A DNA stretch of 64,000 nt from Embiotoca jacksoni. Lineage: Eukaryota > Chordata > Actinopteri > Embiotocidae. The position numbers and the translations under genes were made by a program. The notes below the pieces were generated by a model. That model had not been told where the DNA came from, made no database searches, and saw nothing but the letters and a program-made list of their open reading frames with translations. Below, piece after piece: positions 13,001 to 27,600 of this stretch. Each line of letters starts with the position of its first letter. Positions within the stretch are counted from its first letter, which is position 1. Location of the stretch: positions 2,499,501 through 2,563,500 of the forward strand of contig JAKOON010000050.1 of the NCBI GenBank assembly GCA_022577435.1, in the 5' to 3' direction.

Positions 13001-15926
13001 CACCATGAAAATATCCCAACACGAAATGTTTCCCAATCGGAAAAATAAAATTACTACTTTCACGTGCACAATCGTGTAATTTGTGTGACTTCTCTGAGGG
13101 AAGGCTTCTTTCTTTTAATTGGAATCCATTCATTTTCCAATCGGGAAAGCTTCTCGCCGCGAAGGCAAAGAGCAGCGACGGGTCGGCAGAAAGGCTGCAA
13201 ATCGTTGGGTGATGTTAGTCGGAGCCGTAAATGCCTCGTCCAGACAGCATCCCTCAGTCTGGACCTGTAAAACGTTTTTTTTGTTGTTGTTGTTATTATT
13301 ACTTACAAAAACATTCCCCTGGTTGAACACCCAATTCTAAAATTTCATTTCTAATATTCGAGGCTTGTATTTCCAGCTTTCAGCAAGCAGTAATAACTTT
13401 TGCACAAACATTTAGCTGTTTATTAGAACTACAAATCAATGTCTGCGTGAGTGTCTGGCTGCTCCACCTGAACTTATTAGGCTGTATCGGTTGTGACAAG
13501 TGGCGAGCTGATGTTTCAAAAATGTTTACAGACGTAGATAAAATGATTGAGCTGTAATAAATCGTATTACTTTGGGTTGTTTATGGGGGAAACGAATAGA
13601 TGCGTCAGTGATTATACTAAGCCAAATGAATGGCTCTTCTTGTCAGCTCACAGGAAAATGGGAAAGCTCATAAAAAAAAATAAACAGCAGGGTAAAATCA
13701 ATAAGGCAACAAATATTGGTCTGCTTTTGGATTTGGATTATTGGACCATTTCAAGCTGGCAGCCACTTTTCTCCCAAGTTTTACAGGGTTTCCAAGTTTA
13801 GTTTATGACAGAGGCATAATTTAAAAGCACTTTGCTTTAAAAATGTGTGCGGTTAGAGTTTTTTTTTTATTTTTTTATCCTCAGCAATAATTCTTTAGTC
13901 ATTCCCAAGGGGGTTCAAATGCAATATGGCACTACTTAATGTGAAACAAGTTTTGTGAACGGTTGCCAGTGTGGTGATTCCCTTTCAAAAAATAACTTAA
14001 TTTAGAGTCCCTCCTCCCTACAAACTATGTTTTGGTCATATTATTTGGAGGTTGGATCTTCACTGTGCGGCGTTTGACTCTAGAAGTTTTTTTTTTTTTT
14101 TTAATTCATATGCTTGAGAGGGAATGCTCACCTTGAATCTGAATTCATCACATGTATGTAGAAGCACCATTGTGTGACATCATCAAGTAGTTTTGAAGCC
14201 AATGAACATTATGCAGCTACCAGCACTAACTCAATGTCAAATTTGAAACCTCCAGTGCACAACTGAGAATAGATTTTTTTTTTTTTCTTCACAGAGGCAG
14301 ATGCTGCAGAATGTTTTAGAATCTTTAACTAAATAATTGAACTCTTTTTTTTGTAGAAAACCAACGTCTGAAATAGTTTATCCAAAAACCAGTGTGGGAT
14401 TGAATCTTTAACCTTCTACTGCATGTTGAGATGGATGTAAGCCTGCAGCCAAAAGCTCTACGTACCTGACTTCAATAAACAACGTAGCTGCTGTGCTTAT
14501 AATTGGCATTAAATTGAGTTGTTCTTTTCAGGATAAGCAAATTATTGACTGTAAAAACAAAATGTCAGGGATTTTGCTCCTGATGATTAATACAGTCAAG
14601 CGTAGTATTCATTTTAAAGGAATAGTTTGACGTTTTTGTTGACGGGAGTTGTGCGTTAGAAATTGTTTGGGGACATATTTTATCTCCGTCAGAAAGTTAG
14701 ATGAGAAAAGTAATAGCCCTCTCTTTTCCTTAAAGGAGATAAGCTACAGCGTGCTAGTTTAGCTTAGCATAAACACCATTAGCCTGGTTCTGTGCAAAGG
14801 TAAAAAAAAAAAATTAAAAAAAACGATGCAAAATAACAAACGATATATTTACTGCTCACTATTATAGAGTGAATGAGAACCAGGAGGTAAGAACAAGTCC
14901 AGCTCCCTGTTTCTAGGCTCTTTGCTAAACTAACTGTCTAACTGCTTCTTATGAACCCGAATATATGAGATAGAAGATCTGCTTATTTAATCCCCTGCAC
15001 GCAAGCAAACGACTCTGTCTCCGCAAACCTTTGTCTCGAATTTGAAGAATCATCACAACAGAAGTCTTGGGAAGTTGAGGGGATTTATTTCTGACCTCCA
15101 ACTTCAGGTCAAAGTAGGCCGTTTTCAAGATTCTCCAAAAAGACTATAATTTGGTGAAGAAGAGTTTGGGGCCAGCTCCAGCTGCCCCGCAGGATGAAGA
15201 GGTCTATTGAGGGCGTGTTGATTTGAAGAGAGTCGCGGGGCCAAGTTAAGTAAAAAGCCCGGGTCCCAGCGTGGGGGTTTAAGGGGCACATGACTGACAT
15301 TTCCAAAGACCCTTAGGGCCACAGTGAGAGCCTAAAAGCTGCCGGATTTCCAGCCGTGTGGAGCGGCCCCCTCGAATGCCCATCAATGCCGAGGCTGTGT
15401 GTGTTCCACCCACATAAGGCACCACCCCCCCTCCCTCACCCACCCGCTGTCAGGGAGACATTAACAAGCCAGGTTGTGCCCCGTCCTCTGCACTCAAACA
15501 CCTGTTTTTTTTTTTTTTTTCTTCTTCTTCTTCCTGTTGACTGTTCACCGCTTCCTCTCCGTGAACTTCCAGTTCAGAGGCGGCGGACGTTGGCGTTGGA
15601 GCCCTGACGTACTCTTAAAAACACACGTTTTCCCCAATCTGGACGCGACTCCCGCCGCGGTCGGCTCCCGCGGGTTACGACTCGGCGGCGACAGCCGTTT
15701 GGCGGATCGGACGTCGAGTCGAAAGTGGAGCTCAAGAAGCAGACCGCGCCCCGCAAAGTCAACCTGACGCCCAAAGTCTCTTTTTTTGTGTGTGTTTTTC
15801 TCACTTTGTCAGGCAGCCTATGGGGAAATTAACTGATGAAATCATGCTGGCAACAGGGTTGCTATAGAAACTTCACATACAAGACTTAGACTGGAGTTTT
15901 GTCACCACGGAGAAAACAGGAGAGAG

Positions 15927-15959
<33 letters not shown>

Positions 15960-18900
15960 AAGAGGTTGTGTTGAATGCTCACTGGAGAGGCATCAAACGT
16001 GGAGTCATTTGCCACACAACATTAATTCCACGCTTTATTTCTTCTCTTCCGTACTCACTGCGGTGTTTCGCCTCAAATCGTCTCGTCCTGACCGCGACGT
16101 CGTTACCTCCCGGTGAAGTATGTCATAAATATGAAGACACGTACCATATTTTTTTTCTGCTGTTATGAGATTATGAACAGAATTGGACAATAAATAACAT
16201 CTATTACCCCTCGGAAACCCCCCCCCCCCCCCAAAAAAAAAAAAATACACTCCTTGCTGTCAGTGAGCTTTTCTACATTTCAGAGATTCTCTTCGGAGGT
16301 GGCGTGTTTCCGGTGGACGGTCCAGCTGGGAGAGGTTTTCAGCCTACATACTGACACTGCATTGTTGAAACGCAGCGTACGTCTGGATCAGATGTTCAGT
16401 TACTGGCCCCTAGTGGTTCATGTCCAACATAAGACTGCAGCATCTCGAGCGGTTCAGTCACTCTTGTGCAGTACAGTCGAGGGTTTGCAGGAAAGATGAT
16501 GTGACATGACTTTATAGTCTTTTAAAATCCCATTGCTCCTATTATGAGCCTTGTATTGCACTGTGTGGTTACCCGTGAAGCTAATAGAATAACTTCTATT
16601 CCGCTGGGACATCTATGCTGCTATTCTGCTCCACTATGTAATCGATATGTTTAAGTTGACGATCTTAACAGAGGTTTTATTGCAGATTGTGCTGCTACAA
16701 TTTAGTCGGACAAAGTGTATTCACAGGAAAGTAAAACGGGACAGATTCTTCTCCTCCCTGCTTCTTTTTTCTTCAAAGACGGCCACAAATCTTTCATTAC
16801 TGCGATTGAAAACAAATGGATGACACCATCCCGCCTAACGGGCCGCGTAGAAGAAATTGCGTTCGCCTTTAACGGCCTTCCTTTAAAGACATTTCTCGTA
16901 AAATCTCGTCGCACTTAGTTGAGGAAAACGCCGGACCCGCAGAGAGGAGAGATTAAAAGTGACTAAATGGTGAAATTAATTTCCAGTCGCCACGGTTACG
17001 TCGGCTCCGCCCCTGATTTACGACTGTCGGTGGCTACCCTAATTCCAACCGGGGTGACGGCGAGCGTCGGCAGGCTTCGGGCCCCGACCGCCGTCTCTCA
17101 CTCCTTCCTCCCACCGACTCTTGATCCTCCTCTTTCTGCGCCGCTCCTCCGTCTCTCGGCGCGACTTTTCAGAGAGGAGTGAACGTCGTCATGCTGAGCT
17201 GGCCTTGCACGTCTCTATCAAGTATCCGTGCCCCCCCCTCCCCCCGCCGGAAACGTGTTTTAGGAAAAGGGAGCGGGAGTGAGTGCACGCACGGAAAACA
17301 CGCCGCCAGACATTCAAAGCCAGATGTGCGACTCTCGCACAGACACACTCTCCCCTGCTCTGTCTTCTCACAGAGCAAAAAAAAAAAACAACAACTCTCT
17401 CCTCCTCTTTTTGTAGTTATTGTTGGCAGCCTCTCTCTCGGATCCAAACCTTCTCAGAGTAAAGCCAAGCCGGGAGTTGGAGTTGGAGTTGAGCAAGAGA
17501 GAGACAGAAAGTTGGAATGTCACCTTCTGCTCCTTGGCATCTCGGCCAGGAGGGCCACAGAGAGTGCAATGGGGCACAGCGGGGGCCCCTCTGAACCTTA
17601 GCCCCGGGACAGATGGCAGGTTTGGACCTTTGGACCCGCTAATGAGCGGGTTCGTGCCAAGCGGTGTAGGACACGGGGCCGGAGGTTAGGTCGCTCCATC
17701 AAAACCGCGATCCGCCGTGTCGGTGGGGTGAAGCCGCGCCTTGCCGCTCCGCCAGCGGTTACATCGAGTACGGTCGCTGACGGTGGCTCGTTGCCCGAGG
17801 CCGACGCTGGCTTTAAGCTGTGACCTGAAACTGCCAAATTGGTCAGCATTGCAGATTGACTGTCGGATTCAAACACGAGCTGCCGCCGGCGTTGCCAAAG
17901 TGGTTTCGATGGATGGATGTTTTTTTTTCTGCAGTGCACACACGCAAACCAGCAGATACCGCAGATGGTGAAACGTTCAACGCTCACTGGTGTTTTGGGA
18001 AATTGTAAACGTGTGTTAAAGGACGGAGAGTGTATCTTAAAAGAATACTCCACCAACGTAGCATTGCACTCCCATGACACCGCTTTTAAAAAGAGGAAAA
18101 AAAATCCCACCCAACATGCCAACTGCATTACCCACAATGCAACTCAACGGCCCAGAGTTCTGTTAGAAATTGAGGTGGATTCTACTAGTAGCTGTTAATG
18201 TAGCCTTGAACCTTAAGTAAAGACAAGAGGTCTGTTAAAGTCACTTCTTTTTAACTTTAAGAAATATTTTTTTCTACTTGCAGTCCCAACCGACGCTGAC
18301 TCAAGTCACATCACGTGAGTCATTTGTCAATTTTATGCAGTTCCATCTGAAGCCATGAAAGCCTCAGCCCACTTTCTTTTTTTTTTTTTTCCTCCACATA
18401 TGCAGTAACACTTAGCCTGGTGTTAGCAGATCCAAATGCAATGTGTGACTGTATTGGTCTGACAGCCCTCCAGTAGTTGCGTCCCACGTGGGAGTAGACC
18501 TCGAGTTCATTTTGAAACACCCTTTAGCCAATCAGCATTGACCACCGTATGCGGCGAAACTCTACCGCCACTGCAACTATATTTAGAAACGCTTCACTTC
18601 AACGTCACTGCACTTGCCGGCCATCCCGGTCGCTGATCGGTCCGCCCTTCAGAGAGGCTGTACAAACCTTAATGCAAACAGGGTTTCCAGACTATAGTCA
18701 TTGAGTATAGTCTGTCTGAGTCAGTCTAAGTAGCACTCTCCAAGACCTCTGAATAGACTTTGATGTGTACAATTTCTAGAATTTCACTTTAAAAGCAACA
18801 CCCAGATGCCTCTGTGTTAATTAAAAAAAGTAATGAGTGATTCTGACCCCTTTCTAGTGCCAGAGATGGGTGACTAAATCCCCATCGCTCCTTATGAGCG

Positions 18901-21900
18901 GGCAGCTGCAGTGGATAATTTCCAGAGTTACAGTCTTTTCAGTGCCAAAATTGCTCTTTGTGTTACTGTCACTCCCCTGCAGCTCAGCAAGGAAACAACA
19001 AGATCAATTTGACTAAATATATATTTATTAATCAGTTTGGGTCACATTTGTTTGAAACCGTAAAACGTAACAAGGCTGTAAAATGTAGATGGTCGTCTAA
19101 TGCCAAGCTAAAAGTTACTTGGGGGACTGCCAAATTCTATCAAATCCAGAGATCTTGTTTCTGAAAGCAAATTGAATCTTTTCTAAATGTTAATTAAGTC
19201 ATCCTCCAGTATTTGAGTGGCTGGGATGGTACTGGTAGTTAGTTAGCTGAAGTAAAGCCCAGGCACGGTGCACCAAAGATCTGGTTGTTGATTTGAGGTA
19301 AGAACTTTTACAGTTTTAGAAGTCAAAATGACGCGAGCAAAAAGGTTTCATTTTAGGATGCATTAAAAGTCTCTGGGTTAAAGTTGCTTCAGTGAACTGG
19401 CATCCGGTTTTATTTCAGAACAGCGAAGTGTGCTGAATTAAACAGCATCGAGCACCGCTTGATAAAGCTCTTCCTCTGAATACAGAAAAGTGTCACCAAG
19501 CGCCAGAACAAAGGACATCGGTGCATGAGACTGAATGAATAAATCCGCGATTACATCTTCCCTTTAAGTAAAGCTTCATACAGTCTCTATGAGGACTGAC
19601 CCTCCTTCCCCAAACTCTACTCATCTGAATACACCCTCCATTTTGGGAATTCGCACCATTTCTGTGTGTGTCCAGTTCACCACAGGACACGTCCCTGCCT
19701 GGAAACATTTTCACACCTTAGACATCTGCATTTTACACCTCAGCGTCAGGCTGATGGACCTCCAAATTGGTCGGTGCGGCCGATTCGAAGCACGATTGGC
19801 ACCATGTGGGCACAAGAAACACGAGGTCACATCCAGCGGAAAAAAATTATTCGCCTCCTTAATAATCTTTACTTTTACCCCTGCGGGCTAGATTCATGCG
19901 CCTGTTTGTCGATGTGCTGTGTGGTTATTTTTTTTTCTCTCAGATGGATGTGCGAATTTCTAATCTGCAATTCTAATTGGAAAATGTTGTGGAAAACACA
20001 AATGCTGGGGCTTTTTCAGGAGCCTTTTGTGAGGCCTTTCATTTTAACAGTGAGACAGATTCATGATCTGCATTTATATCCGTCCGGGTTATCGATCTGA
20101 CCGCTGGGCTCAGATATAGAGCTGTTTTGTCTGAGTTAACACTTGAAGAACGGTGTGAAATGGCTGATATCGGTGGGATAGACAGGCTGAATCCTGGGAG
20201 CTCATTTGAAAAGAGTGCAGGTGGGAAGGAGAAAGTGAATAGACAGGTAAGAACTTGTGATGGATGATGAGGGTACACAGCGGACCGGTGACAGGAGAAC
20301 ATCAGTAGTTAAAGCATCAATGATGTATTGCATTTTGTGGTTTTGCAGCACTCAGTTGAAGTTGAAAGTAGTTTGGGGGTTTGCAGCAGCCCACTGCCGG
20401 CGCTTTGCTTTGTCATACTTAGTAGGCGTGATGCTTTTGAAACGTTATTGTCATGCATAATCAGTCATCTGCCTGCTCGCTGGGGGCTTTTTTTTGTTCC
20501 TCCAATCAAAGAGCTGAAGGGCAGCTGACTGACAGTGCATGACAGGATGTATGCAAGGCAAATTCCCAGGCCCTGCCTAGTTGATATCACCCTATAATGT
20601 GTTTTATATGTGTGCATGTGCGTGTCCGTGTGTGCGATGTCCTACTTTACCTTCACACACGTTTCCAGACGTCACCAGATCAAACGGAGCGTCCTGCCGT
20701 TGTCAGCTGCATAAAAAGAGGTGCCTTACTCAAGGGCACCTTTATATTCAAGGACAGCTTCATTTGCATTCAGAGGTTATTTAGTTATTCCCATAATTGA
20801 CAAACAACATCAGACACACCTCCGCACATGTTTGTGTACAAATGATGTGCTGTAGGAGCTACACTGCCCTTATGGGGAAAAAAAAAACACCTGCATTTCC
20901 CATGTTTTCCACATGTGAAAATATGTGGAAATGTTTTGACATTGGACTCATTGGACACACGACACCATCAAAATGTTCCAAAACCACGTTTTCTCGTGCA
21001 AAATACATGTTTCACATGTGCACAATCACGTGTGAAATTCATGTGTTTTTTTTTTTTTTCCTGTAAGGTTGATTCTAATTATGTAAAATCTGCCATCACA
21101 GTCACCAGTTGTTACTTTTTCATCATATTTTATTCCTCCACTGAGCAGCCTATTGTATTAATTAATTGATTCGTATTAATTTGTAAGTTCAGTGAAGGTC
21201 AACCAGCTCACATTTCTGTTAACGTTACTTGATATGAATACAGAGAGAGACACGTCAACGACGATAACCGTAAGATGCTGATGCGGAATGTCTACCGTGT
21301 TTACAATATTAGTTTTGTCGGCACGCTGTCATTTAATTAGTGTTAAGCACAAAAAGACACATGATGCAAAACTGAAAGAATAATGATCTAAAATGAAAAA
21401 AAAAAAAACGTTTTTGGTTTGGAATTTCTGACGCGGAGCACGACTATTTCTATGACTCCTTTGATATTCATTCTTGGTGCCAAGTTCACACCAAACTGCA
21501 CTCAGTCACACGCAGTCATCACATAAAATAAATCCATTACAGCCTGATTAAAATTGTTCTACAGCAATCCTGCGCAATCAGAATTACATTGAGAATGATA
21601 CACTGACGTTGGTATTCAGTTCAAAGGGGCTTAAATACACACTCGAGACTCACGAAAGACATTTTTGTCCAGACACTTTCCAGACTCCCGGCGAGTCACT
21701 CCCACTTCTACAGAAGCCCAAAGGAGAATATAATTATTCCCACATTAAAATGGTACCGAGACCGATTCATCAACGGAAATCATTTCCTATGACACATCTA
21801 TAAATGTACATGCAAGACGTCCGAAATATCACCACATACACTCCCCAAGTGGAACCAAACAGGCACAAAAACAATAGAAACGCCCAATTTTTTTCTCAAA

Positions 21901-24603
21901 CCTATTTTTTTTTTTTTTTTTTTTTGTATCAGCACACATCAAATCCTGCTTTATTTGAAATTAATTTAAACAGCGTGCATCTCGGACCGCTGAATTTTGG
22001 GTCGATGCTTGTCACAGCATGACATCATACTCCTGTTGAACTGAGGTCTGCTGCTGCATCATTGTTCCTGTGCAACAAAGAGCCCGTCGCCCTCTTCTGC
22101 GATGAAACAGTGCCATCTACGGAAACACCGAGACGCGTGTTGAAAGCACACATACCTTTGGCTTAATGCTTTATCCTCCTCGGTGGAGCTACCGATGGGG
22201 ATTTACATGATGCGTGACTATTTCTATTTGTTTACAAATGCTTCATGAGTATAGGCTCTTTGAGTGGCTTTCTATATATTTCTATCTGACCTGATTTGGG
22301 TTCCCTCTTCGAGAGAGTTAAAGGGATAGAGTGTGAGGGAGAAATTGCTCCCAAAAATTAGTCATGGATAAGTCCAGGGCTTATGTGACTGTAAATATCC
22401 TTCTGACAGTTGGAAATGGCACTAATATGTCAGGCTTGGCTGCTGTCAATCATACTTAGAGCTTTTTGCAGAGACTTGTCCCTTCAAAGCTACCTTGAGA
22501 TTCATCAAACTTTTTTTTTTTTCTTTTCTATTCCAGCCTCTGAACATTTAGGGTTCATATATGAGTGTGTTACATGTTTTATATTGGATGAAGCTGGATG
22601 TTTGATCTAATTTTGCATGTTATTTTGAGCAGCTGTGGCACATTTTAAAGCTAAAGGTACACAGTGCACGGCTTCACACGGCTGTGAATTTTGAACTATT
22701 AGAGGCTTATTCAAAGCATTTAATTGTGGATTGTGTCATTCTGGGATCTTTTTTGTTGATAGTGGACAACTTTTGAAATAAGGCATAAATAAGTCCTTTG
22801 TTATCAAGTAGTTTTTTTTTTCTCTATGTAATAATTCTGCTGATACATCTGCCATGAAATATTTCTGATTGATATCTCAGAGAAATGTTGTGTTATTGGC
22901 TTTCTTAAAATGCTTTTCCAAGTCAGTTGTTGGCCAACCACTCAATATCTCCATCACTGTCAGATTTAGCAGCTTTAGCAAAAGGTTTCTTGCTCCTGGT
23001 AAACATATGTGCTAAACATGAGCGTGTTAGCATTGTGATCTTGTTCTGGCAATAACATTTAGCTCCGAGCGCTGCTGCACGCCGGAGCGGTGAAACACTG
23101 GGGTTTGTAAAGGTTTTCATTTAATGCTCTTGTCATTCTCACCGGTTTTTTGGGTTTTTTTTTGTCCTCTCCTGCAGGTAACTTTTCTGACCTCTCCACA
23201 GATTCCTGGAAAGTTGCTCTGACTTTGGCTGAGGAAGACAGTCAGGTGGTAAGTATAGTCTGAGACGATCCCCAGGCAAGCAGATAACAATGAACTCATC
23301 GCTTTCTGTTCCTGTTCTCCTTTAAATGAGAAATGTCCAGGCCCGGGCCGAGCTGAGCGTCCAGGGAATGAACCGGTGCCCGCGGATTCTAAGCGGGCGT
23401 GGGGTTGGCCCTCGAGGGCCAAAAGCCTGTCAGTTTTCCTCTCAGTCTTAGCCTCCCCCCCCCAATTACTGAATCAAAGGCGAGAGGAAGGCCAAATCCC
23501 ATCCTGCGCCTGGTCCTCATCTCACCGTGCTAGACCCGACAGGCTATCTGTGCCTGCTTGTTCACTCACTCTAACTCGAACACACACACAGCACAGCTCC
23601 TGGGAACCTTGCAAGTGAGCTGCTGGTTGCGCTCCAAAGAAACTTCAAAGTTCATTGCTCTTTCTCGGCAGGAGTGCAGATGGGGTGAGTTCACGATATC
23701 TCCTCACCTCCTTTTCCCACACACTCCCTCACATGTTGCTTCTTCTTAAGCTGCTCCCACACGACTGCGTGCATAAGAGACATGTCAGCTTTGTTTTCAG
23801 CCCACATCTGCGGCGTTATCTCCCCGCCCGTCCTGTGAAGAAATGCACTTTTTATGTTGTTATTTACTAAACAATTTCAAGGCTTATCGCATAAGTACTC
23901 GGGGACTTATCCCAGAAGAAAAACTAGTGCGGTGACAGGTGGAATATGAGTATGACTGACATCGCTTGGCTGCTTCATGTGAAACGCACGCCGACTGTGA
24001 AAAAAAGCCTCCTCTTTTTCGTTTCCTCGGGCGCAGCGTACATTTAAGATGGATATTCTCCAGACGATTTGGACGGAGGAATGAAGCATAAAGGCAATCC
24101 CACTCTCACGAGGAAACGCTTAATAGAAAGCAGACGCAGTTAAGGTAGTGCGTTATGGTTTCTGTCGAGCCAATCTTTAAGAGTGAATCCAGAACACAAG
24201 AAAAAAGAAGAAAAAAAACGCGTGTAAGTGGTGAGTCATTCTACCCGAGTTGTTTTCTGTAGATGTATACCATCGAAAGTGTTTCTTAAAGTAAAATAAA
24301 TCCTATTTATGATCAAGTTCATGACAAAACACTCTACAGAAAGTGGGAGGAGAGTTGATTGAGCAGAGCCTGTGACTACATGTCTTAGTGCAGCTATGTT
24401 AATGAAAAAAAAAAAGAACGACCACATAAAGCAAAACAAACTACGGTTGAGTTTCACTGCCACAATTTCAAATCAACACTTTCAAGGGTTCTCTTACCTG
24501 TTTTGTCCGATATGGCCTTCTTCATTAAACTAACTGTGTTACAATATCCATTCTACCATATATGTAGTATGCCAGAGAAAGATTTAGTATATCCTGCTGC
24601 CGC

Positions 24604-24643
<40 letters not shown>

Positions 24644-27600
24644 GGTAACTAAAGAATGCAAACACATTTAATGGCTCATCCTGACAACGTAGTGTCACAA
24701 ATAGGATTTGATCTCATTCAAATCTTAAAGACTGTAACTTTAAACACAGTTGTTGACTAAACGGTGTTCACTCAAGGTCCACTTACTCATTTTTTTAAAA
24801 TCTCCTCAAACTTTCTTGTGGTTTTCACTGTCAAAAATCGCACTTTTTTGTTTTTCTTTAGCAGCGCCCATGGTAACAAGCTGTAATTGCGTCAGTGTCT
24901 TTCTGACTTCACCATCCAGAGATCCAAACAGTGTTTCCTGTCAGTTGGCAGGTGAAGAGCGAGTTGAAGATGGAGCCCGTTGCATTCAGCCTGACCTCTC
25001 TGGAGCAACGACCACTGCTGAGTGATGGAAAACATGTCAGAGACTGTGAACCGCTTGTGATTTGTCACGTCAGTGTCACCACCGACACACCGCTAACTCG
25101 GCTCGTAAAACACTACAAACGTAAGGTCTGCTGTTGTTATTGTGTTACCTCATTTGGCGATGGATAGCGACTTCACAGACATTTATTTGAATGGAAGTCC
25201 TCGAGATTCAAGTCGGCATGGCCGAGAAGTCCGAAAGTTGCCGACTCATGGGAGGTTTAATGTACAGCTCCGTGGCAACTCATGAAGACCATGTGATTTG
25301 GCTGAAAGCTCCTAATGAAGCAATGAAGAGAGATTGTTTTCTCATCTTATTCAACATTCTTGTTGTTTTTATTTGTACACAATTAACCTTTGTGTAATCT
25401 TTATTCAGAGTTTCTTTAAGACCTCACACCATATATATATATATTTTTTTTTTTTTGTATTCCTCTATGTGTGGGTTCTTCATCCGAGAAGGACAAATTC
25501 AAAGAAGCTCAAACAACCTGAGCCGTAGACTCTGGATTCACCGAAGCAGCAAAACATAACTTGGAAACTTCTTGAGGCGGTTGTTGTCTGATATCACTGT
25601 AACCACGATAATCCCTCATAAGCTTCTACTTATTTGTCCCACTTCAACAAGTCGGTACACTCGGTGCGCTTTAACAGTTCTAATTCAAACCTCGGTGCGC
25701 TCATGAATATTTAGAAGAGGGCTCCTGCTACAGTGTACAGTAAACCTGCTGATGCGAGCCAAGAGGCAACACTGTGAGGGTGCTTCTCGTTTCCTGTTTT
25801 GCCTGCAATTCAAATGAGCTTCACTCTGCGGCGACTGCTGTTCTTGATGAGCTACACTGCTCCTACAAGTCAGTGAGAGGCAATGAATAGATTTTTAATA
25901 GACATCTCTGGCTTTCATTACTCAAGGCGACGACTGTGTACATGTCGTCTTGTTTCTGCAGCCCACTAACAAGCCGCCTCGCAGCACCGCCGAGAAAAAG
26001 CTGCTGCTCGAGTGAGAACAATTGATATTTAAGTTAACAACGTGCTGAATGAGGGAAGCAGGAGAGCTGCCGGATTCTGATCCACAGCCAAAAGTAGAGC
26101 GATTACTTCTTCACTGCCATTGTTCACTGCTTTATTTAGGCCGTTGTCTAAAACTATGGTATGTAAATAAGTAGCCGCTACATGCAACATGTTCTGCACG
26201 TTATCTTCTGTAATTATTTATGATGATAGTAGTTTTCTGTTGCATTAAACATTGTAGAGCAACACAATCCCTCAGCCAAGCAAAAAAGAACGATTAAAGC
26301 TGCATTTGTGAGGCAGTTCAACCATGTTGATGTCCAATGAAAATGATATATTGTGACCTGCTTCAAATGTTACAATATTAGATTTGTTGCTTGATAACAA
26401 AATAATTCTAAAATGAGGAGAGAAAAAAAGAGTTTTACTTCAGATAAAATGTTATCCAGCGGTTATCATTTTATAACTGCTGACAGCTAACACACTTTCG
26501 CTGAATTGAATTAGTTTGCACAGTAAACTGTTTCCACGGGTGACAGCTGCCGTTACTTCCTGAAAGCCATTAAAACGACGTGAATAAAAAAAAAACACTC
26601 CTGTGTTTTCTTTTTCACTTTTGCCGTTGAGCTGCTGCGCTTCTCTGGTCGTTTTTTTTTTTATTTGCGGGAGACTCCCCTCCAAACACTTCGTAGACGG
26701 GCCGATGTGTCTGTAGCCGGACCTGTGGACCTGCGAGATGTTAGGAAGGTGTCTCGATGCCAACAGTCGCACAAGACGCTCGGACGACTCCTTTGATATA
26801 AACGCTGTTGGGAGAGTTCAGAGAAGGTTGAAGGATGCGCGTTAGTTGTACTACTGCACTCGTGGATCCTTGTAAGTATCTCGCTTTTAAAGTTACGATT
26901 TAAGACACGTTGACCGGACGCAACTTCAAAGTCATTTTTCAACTGAAGGGTGGGGTGCTCGTAGGTTGAAAGTATTCTGCAGCGCGTTGTAAGCTACGCG
27001 TGACGACGACCACGTTACACGCAAACCTCGTGAGTGACGGCATGAAATATTATCAGATATTATGCATGCATTTATCTCCAATTAAATCACGAGGCTATTA
27101 TCAGAGCCGTAGGTGGAGCCCACGCTGTCTCGGTAATAAGGGACGCTACTGCAACAAACACAGTGCTTATGTAAGAACTGTTCGACTGCATCATTTCAAA
27201 ATATTGTTGGCTGAATTTACGCCCTTCACATCAACTCTGTGTTACTTTTTGGCCTGGAATAAATGACTGAAAGACAAAACGCCGCTCTATCTCGTCTCGT
27301 CTCGGTAAAGTTGCAAGTGATTTCAGGAAGAACTGCACAGTTGGCAGAGAAAGTTGTTATTCTGCACTCAAAAAGTCCCACCGTTAACAGGCCCGCGTGT
27401 TGATTTGTCAAGGGCAAGTGTTGATTGGGTCTGTTCGCAACTTATACGTTTCAAGGAACGTGTCACAACTACCTGAGGCGACGAATATGTTCGATTCGTC
27501 TGCTCCGAGTTCAACTCACTCGGTTTTCCTTTTAGATTAACAGTTAGTTTGAAAGGTTTGTTTGAAAATGTCACATTGTTGCAACGATCTCTGATGATGG

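Larger units (their letters stand above)
10340..18283 (+). other. Intron 2 of the unknown gene, with GC-rich islands
   Basis: The first 2 kb are CpG-dense (see the separate entry). Then follow a dispersed repeat at 12.86 kb, a MITE-like repeat at 14.6 kb, GC-rich but exon-poor DNA at 15.4-15.8 and 17.0-17.8 kb, and a GA microsatellite at 15.9 kb. Several chance acceptors exist, but none has a matching donor and an open frame. Confidence 0.4.
18315..23177 (+). other. Intron 3 of the unknown gene
   Basis: It contains one copy each of two dispersed repeats (18.5 and 20.9 kb) and long poly-T tracts. No extra exon with open frame and both splice sites was found. Confidence 0.4.

Noticed and set aside
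15813..15868. Possible exon after a strong acceptor (TTTCTCACTTTGTCAG), peptide QPMGKLTDEIMLATG
   Set aside because: No credible GT donor follows, and its phase does not fit between exons 2 and 3 of the unknown gene.
17417..17580. Open stretch after CTCCTCCTCTTTTTGTAG
   Set aside because: No donor, low-complexity Leu/Glu repeats, and no phase match with neighbouring exons.
24498..24534. Minus-strand exon-like block with donor CAG|GTAAGA
   Set aside because: The acceptor side lacks a pyrimidine tract and no partner exon on the minus strand was found.
24957..25120. Open frame with protein-like sequence (KMEPVAFSLTSLEQRPLLSD)
   Set aside because: It needs a weak acceptor and a phase incompatible with the adjoining exons of the model; it may be part of a repeat.
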